From Nemania diffusa (Eukaryota; Ascomycota; Sordariomycetes; Xylariales; Xylariaceae), in NCBI GenBank assembly GCA_038501195.1, contig JBBPUQ010000001.1:930001-994000 (forward strand): 64,000 nt of DNA, given 5' to 3'. The translations under genes were made by a program, and so were the position numbers. Position 1 is the first letter of the stretch. Each line of letters opens with the position of its first letter. This document shows, in pieces, positions 46,548-60,175 of this stretch. The notes below the pieces were generated by a model. It saw only the letters and a program-made list of their open reading frames with translations, was not told where the DNA came from and made no database searches.

Positions 46548-47827
46548 GATGCTTGACGTTTAAGAGAGGTGGGATAGCCAAGACTACTATTTGGTATTAG
46601 GGTACTCAAGTCGTGAAGTTAAAAGTGCAACTCTGAAGAGACGCTTGGCTAAAAGGGAGAGTTTTATGTTGAAACAGCTTTGAGCTTTCAAGAAAAAGAT
46701 GAGATAAGCTGACGTAGATCTTTTAAAAACTTGAAAAACGTAAAAAAGAAATCAATAAAAAATATAAATAGAAAATGCTTCTTTGCTCGGCTTATCCCTG
46801 GAGGCCACTACTTCCGCGGGCCTAGTCCATCTGATAAGTCGTAGTTATGTGATATATACTGTAGTGATTTAAACGACTAATCAATTCTTTCAAAACCTGC
46901 AGAGCTAGAAACGGATTTCAAAATCTGAGACTAGCTACTACTACGTCACAGTACTAATATTAGCCAATCCCTCACCAATCTCTTGCCATCGTTTTTCTTA
47001 TCAAGTTGACGATTACGAATTGCTCCTTTAGCTAGAGAGAGCTGACCGATATACTCATTCTACAAGACAGAATAATTTGTAATGAGATCAACATGCCGAT
47101 ATTCAAGCCGATAATGTACAATTTTATGAGGGCAAATCAAAAACAAAGTATACCAACTACTCTTGGACTGGGATATTACTGCTAAGTTGGACGGTACTCA
47201 AGCTCGAAACTGAGTAAGTAATTGGCACTGTCGTGACTGGCCCTAGCTTTGAGACAGTACTGCTCACTACCAAGCATGGTGAAAGTTAAAGTCTTCATAT
47301 TTGTATAAGTCGCTGAAGCTATTGCCGGTAAATCTACGTCGTTTCGATGCGAAAATATGTTGTTCTTCTACAACTTAGTAGAGTAGTCGTTGAACCTCTA
47401 TAACTTACACTGAACTGGCTATACTCCTTTATGGCAGTGAGGACCTCCGACCTTGATCCTTGATAGAGGCTGAGGTTCTTAGCCGATATAGGCCTCCCCC
47501 GGAAGAAAAGGGCCACGAGGCCCTCGGCAGGTCTCGGAAGGACTTATCAAGGGAGGACTATGCTTATCCTTATGAATGTGTAGGCCATGTTCCTCCTCTA
47601 CCGTTTTTCAATCCAGGAATAGATTTTAGCTACAGCTCGGACACTTAGCGCAGAGTCTTGATTCACAGCCTGGAGGGCTAGGAATAATTAAGTCTTGTTG
47701 ATTATTTGTCCAATTTTTAATATATGATACATAAATATGATAGGGATAGGGATTACAGTCTTAACCTGCAAGACGTTACAAGTTACAAGACTAGGCAGAC
47801 ATACCCAAGGAGTGGGTTGGTATCTCA
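46548..47827. other. Intergenic, no gene seen
   Basis: 1.28 kb. The frame 47,460-47,648 (RYRPPPEEKGHEALGRSRKD) could be a worn mobile-element scrap but shows no diagnostic motif. Confidence 0.5.
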
Positions 47828-49618
47828 TCAGACCGATAACATCTGCTCCACCCTCTTCCCAACCGTCGTGCTCCAGCGGTCGATATGTTTATACCACCAA
47901 TTCGAGAGGTACAGCGCCACGCTCAACAAGACAAAGTAGCCCAATATATACCCGTTCTGTCGGCCGAACCGCTCAAAGAGCCTCGGCATGATCCAGAACC
48001 CCAGGCTGTGAAGGACCGGCCCGTGAACCAGATAGAACGAGAAGCTGATCTTGCCCAGGTACTGCGGCACCCGAGTCTCCAAGAGCCGGCAGAGAACTGA
48101 GCTGCGTAATATGCAGGGGAGGAGGATCAAGGCGCCGATGGCCTGGTAGAACGACCAGCCCGCGAGGGCGGAGTAGTACTTCGGGATCAAATAGGCGAGC
48201 AATGTGAAGTTGGGGGTGTACTCGGCGGCGGCGTCCGGGTACGAGAGGAGATAAAGGGCTAAGACAAAGGACATCCACCTTACCAGCATAGCTGTGCAAG
48301 TTGTTCGGTGTGACCTTAGTCTGTTATTTGTCGCGCCATCTGTAACAGGGGGTTGTAGAATCATGTCGTTGGTGCGGGACGAGAGTCCGATGTCCAGATC
48401 CGAGAGCAGAGTGCCGCCCATGAAAGTAGCGACATCCCACCTCCCAAACACCAAACTGTAGGCGGAGAAGAACCCCGCCAGTGCGAGCCGCCACTTTGCT
48501 CTTAGCGTTGCCGTTCCCAGCAGGAAGATGTAGACGATCATGGACCCGCGCAGTTCCATCGGAATCGTAAACGTGTGCGGGTCGTACCGCGGATGATACG
48601 GGTTGAAGGTGAAACTATTAGCCCACTCGGCGTAGACGCGAGTGAAGTTCTGCAGCGCATAGGTTATGTTGTCGTGTATTATAGGGTGTTCTTCCCACAT
48701 CCCTCCATACTCAACCCATGTTGCAGGAACACCGTAAGTAATGTTTGTGCCGTTGACGATATCTAATGGCGCCGGGCCTTGATACGGTGGGATATAAGCA
48801 TGCTTTTCAAACCTACTGAGTCGGGTCGTGTCGTTCAAGATGCGCGCATATCGTTTCTCGAAGCGGTGTGCGTGGTAATACACGCTTGTAGGACCAGCCC
48901 CCTGCGATGTAGCGTTGATGCAGAGGCCTACAGTGGCATTTCCCAAGGGCGAAGGGTTCTGCCAATCCATGTAGTTTACCAGACCGGCCACTCCCGTCAC
49001 ATGGACGGTGTTGTTGTAGCAGTGGGTGCCGATTGTGACGTTAGTCACGGTGCCGTTGATGTAGGCCGAATCGGGCCCTTGATAGATGGCCTGTTCTGAT
49101 TTGAAAACACCCGCCTGGGCCAATAAAGCCACCAGGAACATACTGATGGTAGGAGGGATATAGAGACGAAAGGCGCGTCTGAAGACGGCCGAAGCGAGAC
49201 GTTGGTAAGCAGCTTCCAATCGCCTCTGGTGTATCAGTCTGAGAACATGTCGACTAACGACATATCCAGAAATAGCGAAAAATATGGCAACCATGGGGCG
49301 ACCGCGCTGCCACAGGCATATTATGGGTAGCGAGGACCACTCCCGGAAGGGCTCAGGGGACTGAGGAGGTAGAGCACCATACCCAAACATGATTGAGGGC
49401 GTCCACGGCCATAGGAAGTGATAGTTGAAAACTAGGAGGCACGCAATGCCGCGCAGTCCATCGAGACATCTGATGTTATCTCTGCCCAGCCTAGGGCGCG
49501 TGACCGAGGCTTCTCCTCCTGCTTCTTCTTCTCGGTCGCGGCCATGGTCGCCAGACCAGCGCTTTTCTTCAGCGGAGGAACGCCTCGTTCCCGCCCGCGA
49601 AGCGCCAAACCATGCCAT
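47828..49618 (-). CDS. Acyltransferase-3 family membrane protein (596 aa)
   Basis: Integral membrane O-acyltransferase of the OatA/NRG-1-type group, moving acyl groups to sugars or metabolites; the substrate in fungi is usually unknown. Single exon from ATG 49,618. A charged cytoplasmic N-terminus of about 45 residues is followed by the family signature LDGLRGIACLLVFNYHF (catalytic-type His about 67) and RGRPMVAIFFAISGYVVSRH. A long glycosylated loop (residues about 170-350, many N-x-T) lies between TM helices, as is usual for fungal members. The C-terminal block LGKISFSFYLVHGPV closes the family pattern. Intact. Confidence 0.9.
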   Translation of the reverse strand: MAWFGASRAGTRRSSAEEKRWSGDHGRDREEEAGGEASVTRPRLGRDNIRCLDGLRGIACLLVFNYHFLWPWTPSIMFGYGALPPQSPEPFREWSSLPIICLWQRGRPMVAIFFAISGYVVSRHVLRLIHQRRLEAAYQRLASAVFRRAFRLYIPPTISMFLVALLAQAGVFKSEQAIYQGPDSAYINGTVTNVTIGTHCYNNTVHVTGVAGLVNYMDWQNPSPLGNATVGLCINATSQGAGPTSVYYHAHRFEKRYARILNDTTRLSRFEKHAYIPPYQGPAPLDIVNGTNITYGVPATWVEYGGMWEEHPIIHDNITYALQNFTRVYAEWANSFTFNPYHPRYDPHTFTIPMELRGSMIVYIFLLGTATLRAKWRLALAGFFSAYSLVFGRWDVATFMGGTLLSDLDIGLSSRTNDMILQPPVTDGATNNRLRSHRTTCTAMLVRWMSFVLALYLLSYPDAAAEYTPNFTLLAYLIPKYYSALAGWSFYQAIGALILLPCILRSSVLCRLLETRVPQYLGKISFSFYLVHGPVLHSLGFWIMPRLFERFGRQNGYILGYFVLLSVALYLSNWWYKHIDRWSTTVGKRVEQMLSV

Positions 49619-50734
49619 GCCAAGCCCGACCGATGCGACGACCTACGTCGCGCGTTTGCAGCTCTGTATCCAGCGTACCGGAACCAAGTCTTGCGACAGA
49701 CCGGCCAGATGAAGGCGTCAAATGCGTGTTGTCATTAAATGCTCAGACTGGCTGGCCTGGACCTATAACTATCATCGTTGGTCTTGCTTGTAAGAATAAC
49801 ACGTTTAGCCTTGTGAAAATCAGGGCAGTGTTTGAGCAGGGTATCACAGGCCCGGTTTTAATCCATGATCGGTAAGATTGGAGATGCCGATCAACGCTAT
49901 ACCCCGTTCTGGGCGAATCCCGCGTACCATGATAATGCTTACCCACCCGTCTGTGCAGTAAGAGGGGCTCAGGCCAAATGATCGATACCTCACAACAGCC
50001 TGCGATATCGATGATATTACATATGTAAACTGATAAAGACATTTACCCGTAGATGACAAAAGTACACTACCGATTACACTGTTGATGGAACACAACAACA
50101 ACAACAACAACAACAGGTTAGGCCCGCAAAATCTGTGGACCGCAGCACCTTGTCTTTGTACCGAAGAGGAAGTCCTCCGGGCTGGGCATCCGAAAATTAA
50201 ATCCCCACACCAGTGCCGATTCCTTCGAACAGAAACTCTACCGGCATTGGTAAAGCGAGGCCCGGATCCGAAATTCAGGCTTCGGCGAAAGTGGCGTTCC
50301 TCCGTACGTGATCTCTACAATTTGATGAAGTATTGCTCTCTGTCTGGGCTCCCTATCCAGCTTAGCGGCGACATATTATTGCTACCAAAAGAATCATGAG
50401 GTCTTACATAAATTGACTCCCGTCAGATGCGTTACATTGAACTGTGGGATACACTATTTATAACAGATTTAGAGCTGCTACAATCATTAGAGAAGTTAAG
50501 AGAGTGCTCCCTTGAGGCGTAGAGGTGTCATACTCGGAAGACAGTAAAAGGTAGTAATAGCTAGGTATTACTTCGCGATTGGTTTGCTGAATACAAGAGA
50601 ATATTGTTCTATATGATTTCAGGAGGCCTCTAGTCTCGCAGATCTGCGCTGACTTTTCTATATATAGCTAACTACCTTTTAGTCCCAGGTCGGTCCCCCT
50701 GATCAAAATCAATCAATCGCCTTCCACCGAGTAG
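49619..50734. other. Intergenic with (CAA)n microsatellite
   Basis: Upstream of the acyltransferase-3 gene. A frame at 50,082-50,399 owes its Asn run to the microsatellite and has no family I know. The GTGGACCG...CCTTGTCTTT block at about 50,136 echoes one near 26,041. Confidence 0.5.
50091..50115. repeat. (CAA)n microsatellite
   Basis: About eight CAA/ACA units without interruption. Confidence 0.9.
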
Positions 50735-50824
50735 TATTGAAGTCAAGAAATCTCTGGAAGTACCATCGTGACCTTCCTTAGATCCCTAGAGTGCAGTGTG
50801 TCTCGATCACATGTCCCGGTTTAA
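50735..50824 (+). mobile_element. Solo LTR-like family, partial copy E
   Basis: Diverged match to the right half of copies A-C: AAATCTCTGGAAGTACCATC, then CCCTAGAGTGCAGTGTGT, ending near GGTTTAA. No left end found. It touches the stop codon of the neighbouring minus-strand gene. Confidence 0.4.
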
Positions 50825-52119
50825 TACCCATGGCCCCTAGGGCCGCTACCATCATGCAAATTTCTAATAATAAGCCACAACACCTTCGTCATGGCTTTAG
50901 ATTCCTTGTCCTTCGACCTCGAGTGCTCGTCAACCTTTTCGATCCTATCATGGTGCCTCATCTCCACCTTTTCTCTCCGCTGGTCGATTCTCCGAAGCCT
51001 GTCGTCTACCCTACGACTGCCTCTCTCGAGGGCCCTCTGCTCTATCCTCTCCAGTTTAGCCAGTGCCTTTGCTCGCTTTTCTTCAGCGTCATCGACGCCT
51101 TTTTGGTGTTTCTCAAGGGCCTTGTTTCTCTCTTTCAGTATTCTCTTCTCGGTATTGCTGCGTTCGCGCTCGGATGCTGAGGCGTGTACTCTTCCCCACA
51201 GGTTGACGTCCATGTTGACAGGCGGCAGAGCTACCAAGTCCAAGGGCTCGACCCAGAGCTCCAAAGCCTGCAGCCAGCGCTCCGCCGCCCCCATGGTTTG
51301 TATCTTCTCCGCATCTAGAAGTGGCTCCAGTAACTTCACATCGTTTCTGATCTTCCCCGCGTTGTCCAATATCGGGATGCCATTGATCCTCGCCATGGCC
51401 TCTAGCTTGGCAACCTCCATCTTCAGGCCGCGAGGGGCGAACACCTCCTCATTAACCTTGCGTAAGTACGCGTCGGTTGCTCCCTTTGAGAGCGCGATCG
51501 TGCCTATTTTTGCGGCGGTGCCGATCACAAGACCAATAGTCTGAGCGCTTGCTAAGGGCACAGCCTGGATGACGTCGCCGGCGACATCGAGGGCCTTAAG
51601 TGGTGGGCTCTGTACAGCCATACGGTTCAGACTGTCTAAGATGTCCAAGAACTCCCCGCGGCTGAGTTGGAAAGCTTCTAGAGTCGGAGGGTACGCTCTG
51701 AGGAAAGGGGAGCCTAATGATGCCGCTGTGGCGGGGATGGCGATTGGCCTACGCAAATGCTGCGAGGACGCATGTATTCCAGCAGGCCCCGGACCCTTGG
51801 GCACCGGCGATGCGCGGGAGTTATACTGTTGCAACTGCGATTGCGAGTAGTACGACGGATTCTGTTGGATTGAGCCTTGATTGTATACTGTTTGATTGTA
51901 ACCACTTGTTGATCCGTTGTAAGGACTGGGCAAAGGTCGTGCGGGAGCGTATTCCGTGTACGCAGGTGGTTGGTCATCCTGATTTTGATGATAGTGAATG
52001 CCTGCGCTTTGAGTGTTGGTTTCGCGGAAAGGGGTAGACCGAGCTACCCCTTGGGTTGAGTCTGGCCGGATTGGAGCACCAAAGCCCATTGTCGCGAACG
52101 TTCTGCGGTAGTATGACAC
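50821..52119 (-). CDS. Unrecognised 432 aa protein, Pro/Gln/Tyr-rich N-terminus, coiled-coil C-terminus
   Basis: Single exon from ATG 52,119 (a second Met, MGFGAPIRPD, lies at codon 11). Residues 1-130 are disordered, rich in Pro, Gln, Tyr, Ser and Asn, with a PPAY motif at DDQPPAYTEYAP, a format bound by WW domains of Rsp5-type ubiquitin ligases. Residues about 135-300 are helical with small hydrophobic runs (QTIGLVIGTAAKIGTIALSKG). Residues about 315-410 form a long charged, probably coiled-coil helix (ALAKLERIEQRALERGSRRVD). The layout resembles fungal proteins of unknown function; I do not name a family. A worn LTR lies at the 3' end and may have supplied the stop codon. Confidence 0.75.
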   Translation of the reverse strand: MSYYRRTFATMGFGAPIRPDSTQGVARSTPFRETNTQSAGIHYHQNQDDQPPAYTEYAPARPLPSPYNGSTSGYNQTVYNQGSIQQNPSYYSQSQLQQYNSRASPVPKGPGPAGIHASSQHLRRPIAIPATAASLGSPFLRAYPPTLEAFQLSRGEFLDILDSLNRMAVQSPPLKALDVAGDVIQAVPLASAQTIGLVIGTAAKIGTIALSKGATDAYLRKVNEEVFAPRGLKMEVAKLEAMARINGIPILDNAGKIRNDVKLLEPLLDAEKIQTMGAAERWLQALELWVEPLDLVALPPVNMDVNLWGRVHASASERERSNTEKRILKERNKALEKHQKGVDDAEEKRAKALAKLERIEQRALERGSRRVDDRLRRIDQRREKVEMRHHDRIEKVDEHSRSKDKESKAMTKVLWLIIRNLHDGSGPRGHGY

Positions 52120-53473
52120 TCTAACATACTCTACTCAGAGATGGAAGCGGCCAAGAGACGACTTTTATAAGCTGCATTTTAAATTTCCAATAGATATGCG
52201 GTCACGCTCTCCCCTGTTGGAGTCCTACATAGACACATCGACAGCGTGGCTGTGTGATGTTTCCGCTTACCTCCTTTACCTAGTATGGATGGGTATGCCT
52301 GGATAGTGGGTCGACGTATGCCTGGTATGTAGACCTACAGGTAAGTCCTAGCCGAAAAAAAACGGCCTAATAAGATATGATCGTCCGTCCCGCTTCCCTC
52401 GGCTTCCGTCCCGCCTCCCTTGGCCTCCGCTTTGCATTGTAGAGGCGGACATGCACCGGCTCGTAGCTGTCGCTACCTACTATTGCACGACTTTCTTTAC
52501 AACAATCGATGTCATTATACTTTTTATATAAGTATGTCGCCTTTTTCTCGTTCGTTGCGAACTTCATTTAGTAGCTATTTTAATAACTAAGAATATCTTT
52601 CCCATTTGATATTCTCACTTTCCCCCACCCTCTAGGACAACCTGTCGGCACACAGCCTCTTTCATAGGCATTGAAACCCGAATTTTTACCTCTTCGTATT
52701 TGGTACTCGTAGATTCTGATTTAATCAAAAGACTCAAAGAGCACTACACTGTAGCTGAGAACTCACTTTCAGGTTGAAGAGCGAGGTCAATTACTGCGCT
52801 TGAATGGGAGAAGGATAAAATGATAGGAAAAGCTTTGTTAGTGAAGCCTGTGTGGAAAGTAATACTTCTAGAATTGATTTTAAAAACACATGGCCCACGA
52901 GGGGAAAGCGGCGCAGCTAGTGACTAAACAGGGGAGTTGCTGATTGGATTCAACGAAGCATCCTGGACTAATTATGGTATGGGCTGTGCCCCCTGTGCTT
53001 TTTGATCATATTAGTCTCTTATCCAAGGGTAAGACGAAAAAGGGCTTAGATGCTCGAAGTTATCTAAGATGAATTCTAGGGAGCGAACATGTAGCAGGCG
53101 CACCGTCTAATCAACGACTCCGGAGTGAAAACCACTAGATTGATGACCTGCAAAGCGCTGCCAAGAAGTCGGTACAGCTATTCAAGTCGTGAAGATGGGT
53201 AAATCATCTCATGTGCAAAATTGCTTAACGTTAAGACTTTATTAATCTATTCTACCACCTCGCCAGCACTAGCTCATTATGAAGGCAGGAATCCTGGTTA
53301 TACGACTATTCTATTCAATAACGGCATGAAGTTAAAATAGCCGTGCCGAGGCTTGCCGACCCGTGATAACCCCGGAATCACCGGTTGACGTCTGCAGGGC
53401 GGTTCGGAGACCGAGGCGGGCCCCGGTCCGATGATTAGTCTCTGGTGTTCCTTTTCAGTGCCCCGGCGATGGC
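52120..53473. other. Intergenic, no gene seen
   Basis: 1.35 kb. A frame at 52,367-52,567 contains a small repeat (GRKPREAGR/T) without family match. The last 130 bp are GC-rich (53,340-53,470) and adjoin the retrotransposon. Confidence 0.5.
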
Positions 53474-53784
53474 TGTCACACGGCCAAGACTGCTTTAGAC
53501 CTACAGGAAGCTATTGCCTGGTTATATATATACGTGCCCAACAGTCTGAGACTTAATTTACTTATATAAAGGCTATTAAATAAAGCAGGTCACTTGGACC
53601 TGCAACTATATATAAAAAGAACTAACAGTTTTAGAAGTACTAAATTATATAAACTATAACTTAAAAGCTTTTAAATATAAAAAAAATTAATTTTTTTAAA
53701 CCGAAAAAAAAAAAAAAATTATAAATTTTATAAAATTAAAATAATTTATTAATTAAATAAATTTTGTTTTAAGTTTTATAAAAT
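53474..53784 (+). repeat. 5' LTR (311 bp), outer half unmutated
   Basis: Starts TGTCACACGGCCAAGACTGC. Normal sequence up to about 53,640, then RIPped to the inner end. Confidence 0.8.
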
Positions 53785-56700
53785 AAACTTTTATTATAAA
53801 TAAATTATTTTTTATTTAAAAAAGTTTTTATATATATAATTGTTATTTAATATTTTTTTTTTTTTTTAGATTTAATTTTATTTATTTTTTATAAATTTTT
53901 ATATTTTTTAAATTTATAATATTTATATTTATTATTAATAATTTTATTAATAATTAATTATTTATAATAATATTTATTATTAATAGTAATATTATTTTAT
54001 ATTTATTTATTAATTTAATAGTTATATTATTTATAAATATTTTTATTTTAATTTTATAAAAGTTTAAAAATAACAAATTTAAAAAAAATTTAAATAAATT
54101 AAAAAATTTAAAAGATTTTAATAAATTAAAAAATAAAAAAAAAAATTTATTTTTTAATAAAAAAATAAAATAATTTAGCTTAAAAAAAAAAAAATTTTAT
54201 ATTTAAAAAAGTTATTTTTAAATTATTATATAATTTATTTTTAATATTATTTTAAAAATTATTTGTTTTTTTATATATAAATTTTATATAATTGTTATTT
54301 TTATTATTAATATATTTATTTTTTTTTTAAATATTAATATAAAAATTTAAAAAAACTTTTTTTATTATTATATATATAAAAATATTATAAACTATTTTTA
54401 ATATTTTAAATATTTTTTTAATATTTGTTTTATTTTTTATTAATTATTTATATAGTTTATAAATAGTTTAATTTTTATTATTAATATTTTTATAAAATTA
54501 TTTATATTTTTAATAAATTATATTATATAAATAATTTTTGATTAAATTAATTATAATAATTTTAAAATTAATTATTAAAATAATATTTTAATTTAATAAT
54601 ATTTTAATATTATATAAACTTTTTAATTTTTAATATATTATTATTTATAAAAATAAAAATATTTAAATAATAAATATTATAATTTAAATTTTTTTTATAT
54701 AAATATTTAAATTATATTAATAAATATAAAATATATATAAATTAATTTAAATTTTAATATATAATATATTTAAAATATATATTAATTAAAATTAATTTAT
54801 TTAAAAATTTTATATTTTTATATAATATATTTATAATATTATAATAATAATATATTAAATTAATATAAAAGTTTAAAAAATATAAATTTTATAATTTTAA
54901 ATTTAAATATAAAATATAAATTTAATATTTATATAAAAAGTTTAAATAATTATTATATAATTAATAAATAATTTATTAATATATAATAAAATTATTAAAA
55001 AGTTTTAAAATATAATAAAAATTTATTATAATATTTTTTTATATATTTTATTTTAAAATATAAAAATAAAAATAAATTTATATTAAATTAATTATAAATT
55101 TTAATATATAAATTAATATTATAAAAAAATAATTATAAAGTTTTTATAATAAAATTATTAATTTTATATAAATTATTAATTTTTATTTATATATAAAAAT
55201 AACTATAAAAAAATATAAAAATAATTATAAAATAATTAAAAAATAAATATTAATTTTATTATTAATAATTTTTTAAAAAAAAATATAACAATTAAATTTA
55301 TAATATAGTTTTTAATTTTTATTAATAAATTTTTTATAAATAAAATTTTATTTAAATTTATTATTAAATATTTTAATAATAAAATTTAAATATAAAAATA
55401 ATTAATTAATAAATATTTTTAAATAATATAAATATATAATATTTTAAAAATAATAGTTATTTAATATTAAATTATATATATTTAGTTTATAATATTAATA
55501 AATATTAAAAATTTAAAAAATTTTAATTTAAATAAATTTAATAATAAATATAAACTTTTAATTTTATTATAAAGTTTTTTATAAAAACTGTTATAAAAGT
55601 TAATAAATAATAATAAAAATAATAATAATAATTTATTTTAATTTATAAATAATAAAAATAAATTAATATAAATTATAAAATATTTAATTTATTTTTTAAT
55701 AATTATAACAATTAATTTTATTTAATTAAATAAATTTATTAATTATAATAATAATAATTTTTTAAAATTTTAGTTATAATAAAATTAAATATAAATATAT
55801 ATATAAATTTATATTAATATTTTTTTAAATAATTATATTTAAATTAATTAAATTAACTTTTTATTAATTAATAAAATTTAAATATAATAGTAATAAAAAA
55901 ATTTTTAATTAAATTAATTAAATTTTTAAAATTATTAATTAGTTTATAAAATTATTTTAAAAAATTATTTTTAAAACTTTTTTAAAAAATATTAAAACTT
56001 TAAAAAAATATATAAATTAAAATATTAAAATAATATAATATAATATTTTATAAAATTATTAAATTTTAATAAAATTATTAAATAGTTTAAAATTATATTT
56101 TAAATTTATATAACTAAGATTTTTTTTAAATAAAATTATTAAAAAAATTAATTAAATTTATAAAAATATATTAATTAATTAAAATATTTTATTTAAAAAA
56201 AAGTTTATTTTAATATAAAAATATTTAAAATTAAATTAAATTAATAATAAATATAAAAATTGTTTTAATTTTAATATTTAAAATCGATTTTTAAAAAAAA
56301 ATATTAATAAAGAATTTATTAATAAAAATTTAAAAAAGTTAGCTAAAATCAATTTTAAATTAAAATATTAAATATTTAATAAAAATGTTTTAATTAATAT
56401 TATTTAAACTATTATTAATTAATTTACAAAAAAATAAAAAAATATATTAATATTATAGTTATAATAATTATTAAATTTTAATTTATTTTATTTAAAAAAA
56501 TATTAATAAATAAAACTTATTTTTAATATTAAAAAAAATTTTTACTATTAAATATAAAAATAATAAAAAGTTATTATTATTTGTTTAAAAAAAAATTAAA
56601 ATAAATATAATTATATTAAATTAATTTATATTTTATTTTATTAAAATAAAAAATTTCGATTTAAATTTTTAAATAATTTTTATATTATATTTTATAAAAA

Positions 56701-59700
56701 TTTATAGTTAAATTAAAATAAAACTATTATAATTTTTATTTTTAAAAAAAATTATAATATTAAATTAAACAATAATAAATAAATTAATAAATAATTTAAA
56801 TTTAATAAATAATTTATTATATTTATAATTTTTATATATAATAAAAAAAATATTTAATATAAATTTTATTAAATATTAATAATTTAATATTAATATTTTT
56901 TTTTATTTAAATTTAAAAGTAAAAACTTTTAATTATTAAATATAAAACTTTAAAGTTAATAATTATTTTTAATATTATTATTATAAAAAAAAGCAGAAAA
57001 TATTATATAAATAATTTAATATTTTAATATTAAAATAATTATTTTATTTAATTTAATTTTAAATTAATTATTTTTAATATATAATATAATGTTATTTTAT
57101 TATAATAATAAATAAAATAATATTAACTGATTTATTCTTTTAATAAAAATAAAATATAATTTATTTTATATTTTTATTATAAAAATTATATTAATTAAAT
57201 TATATTAAAATAGTTAAAAATAAATTTTTATAATATTATATTAATATAAATAATAATTTAAACTATTTTAAAAAATATATTAGTTAAATTTTAAAAATAT
57301 TTATTAATTATAAATAAAAAAACTATTATAAAACTTTTAAATTATTAATTATAAAATTATAAAATAAACTTTTATAAAAATAAGTTATTTTTATAAAACT
57401 TTTTATATATTATAAATATAAAAAAATTTAATATTTTTAAGCTATAATTTAAAAAAATATTAAATAATAGCTATATTTATAAATTGACTTTTTTATATAA
57501 AGTTTTTTTTATATTTATAAAAAAAAAAATTTTAAATAATTTTTTATATTTTATAATAAATTATTAAAAATTTAATAATATTATAATATTTATATAATAT
57601 TTTATTTTTTTAATTAATAAATTTTAAATTTAATTTTATATAATTAAATAATTTATTAAAATCGATTTAAAATTTAAGTTTTATTTAATATAAATTAAAA
57701 AAAGTTATAAATAAAAAATTACTTTTTATTATAAATATAAACTTTTTAAATATATTATTATATTAATAAAATTTATTAATATATTTATTATTTTTTAGTT
57801 AATAATAAATAATATTTTTAAAAATTTTATTAATAATAAACTATTTATATATTTTAATGATTTTTTAATTTAAATAAATATAATAAAAAAATATAATTAT
57901 ATTATAAAAAAAATATTTAAATAATTAATTAAATATAATTTTATTATTATATTATAAAAATATAAATAAAAAATATTAAAAACTTTTAAAAAATATTAAT
58001 AATTTATAAGTTTTATTAATTTTTATTAATAATTTATTAAAAGTTTTTTTAAAATTATAAAATTATTAATAAATATTAATAAAAAAAATAAAAAAAACTA
58101 AAAATAAATAATAAAAATAAATAAAACATTTTAATTTTTTAAATATTATTTTATTATAGTTTTAAAAACAATTATATTTTAAAAAAATAAAAATAAAAAG
58201 TTATAATTTATAGTTTTTTATTTTAAAAAGTTTATATTAACTAAAATAAATTATAAAATTTATAATAAAAAATTATTTATAATTATAAATTTTTTTAATT
58301 AATAAAAATAATATTTAAAAAAAACTAAATATTAAATTAAAATTTAATATATTTTATAATAATTAAAGTTTTTAATAAAAAATAAATATAATAAATTTAA
58401 TAATTATTAATATATTAATTTATTATTAATTATAAATTTAATAAATAAAATAAAAAAACTAATATTTTATTTAAATTGATTTAATATTAATTTAAAAAAA
58501 AAAAAAAAAATTAATTTATAAAATTAATTTTATAAAATAAATATTTTTTATATTTTAATACTTTTTTAAAATTAATATTTATATTTTTTATTATAATTAT
58601 ATTAATTTTTTAATAATTTTATAATTTATTAATATTTAAATAAATAATAAATTTTATAAAATATATAAAAAAAATAAAGCTAAAAGATTTTAAACATATT
58701 TTAAAAATATAAACTTTATATAAAAATATAATAATTATAAAAAATAATTTATTATATAAAAAAAAATATTTATAAATATTTTAAACTTTATAATAAAAAA
58801 TAATAAAATTAAAATATAATATTTTAATTATTAATTATATAAATATAAATAAAACTTTTAAATTAATTATATATAATTTTTAATAATTTAATATTAAAAA
58901 AATTATAAAAGATTTTATAAATAGTTATTTAAAATATTAATATAATAAAATATTTAAATATATATTTTTTAATTATTTATAATTTATAAAGTTTTATTAT
59001 AAATTATAAAATATAATAATAATAAATTTTATTATTAATTTTTTTTTTTAATAAATATAATTTTATTTAAATAATAGTTAATTTTTTTATTAAAATAAAA
59101 TATTTTATTTTATTAAAAATAAAAAAATTAAAAATTAAAATTTTTATTAAAATTTTTATAAAAACTTATTAAAAATATTATAATATTTTTTTTAATATAA
59201 TATTTAATAAAAATTAAAAATTTATAATATATTTATAAAAAACTTTTTTAAATTAATAAATATTAAACTTTATATAAATATAATATTTTATTTTTAAATT
59301 AATAATTAAATTAAATAATTAAATCAATTTTTTAAAGTTTATTTTTATATTTTTATAAATTATAAAATATTAAATTAAAAAAACTTTTTATTAATTATAA
59401 AATTTATATATAATAATATAACTTTTTTATTTATATATATAACTTTTTTTTATATTAATTATAGTTTTTATTTTATAATTTATAATTTATTTTTTAATAT
59501 ATTTTATAATTTAAATAATTAATTATATATTTATTAATTAATTTAAATTTATAAAAAAATAAAAATTTATTTTAAAATAAATTATAAAAAAATAAAAAAA
59601 TAAACTAATAAATATAAAAAAAAACCTTTTGTTTATAAAAAAAATTAATTAATAATATTAAATATATAATATATTAAAATTAAACAATTTATTAAAAAAT

Positions 59701-60175
59701 TTAATAATAAAATATTAAAGCTATTTAAAATTTAAAAAATAATTTTATTTATTATTATTAGATTTATTTTATTTAAAAAATAAAAAATTTATAATTTATT
59801 TTATATTTTATTTATAAAATTATATTATATTAATAATTAAATATTATTTAATTTTAATTAAATTTTATATAAAGCTAAATTTATAAAAATTATTAATAAA
59901 TATTATATTAATAAAATTATAAATTTTATAAAAATTTAAAAATATATAAAATATTTTATTAAATAAAAAAATTAACTAATTAAAAAATATTAAATTTAAA
60001 AACTTTATAAATATTTATATAATTTTAAAACTAAAAAATTTATTAAAAAATTTTATATTTAATAATTAAAAAAATTTAAAAATATTTATATTAATTATAA
60101 TAATTATATTAGTTTTTTAATTAAATAAAAAATAGTTATTATATTTAAAAATAAATATAAAAAAAAAAAATATAA

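Noticed and set aside
50082..50399. 105-codon frame with an Asn run
   Set aside because: The Asn run is the (CAA)n microsatellite; no family or partner seen.
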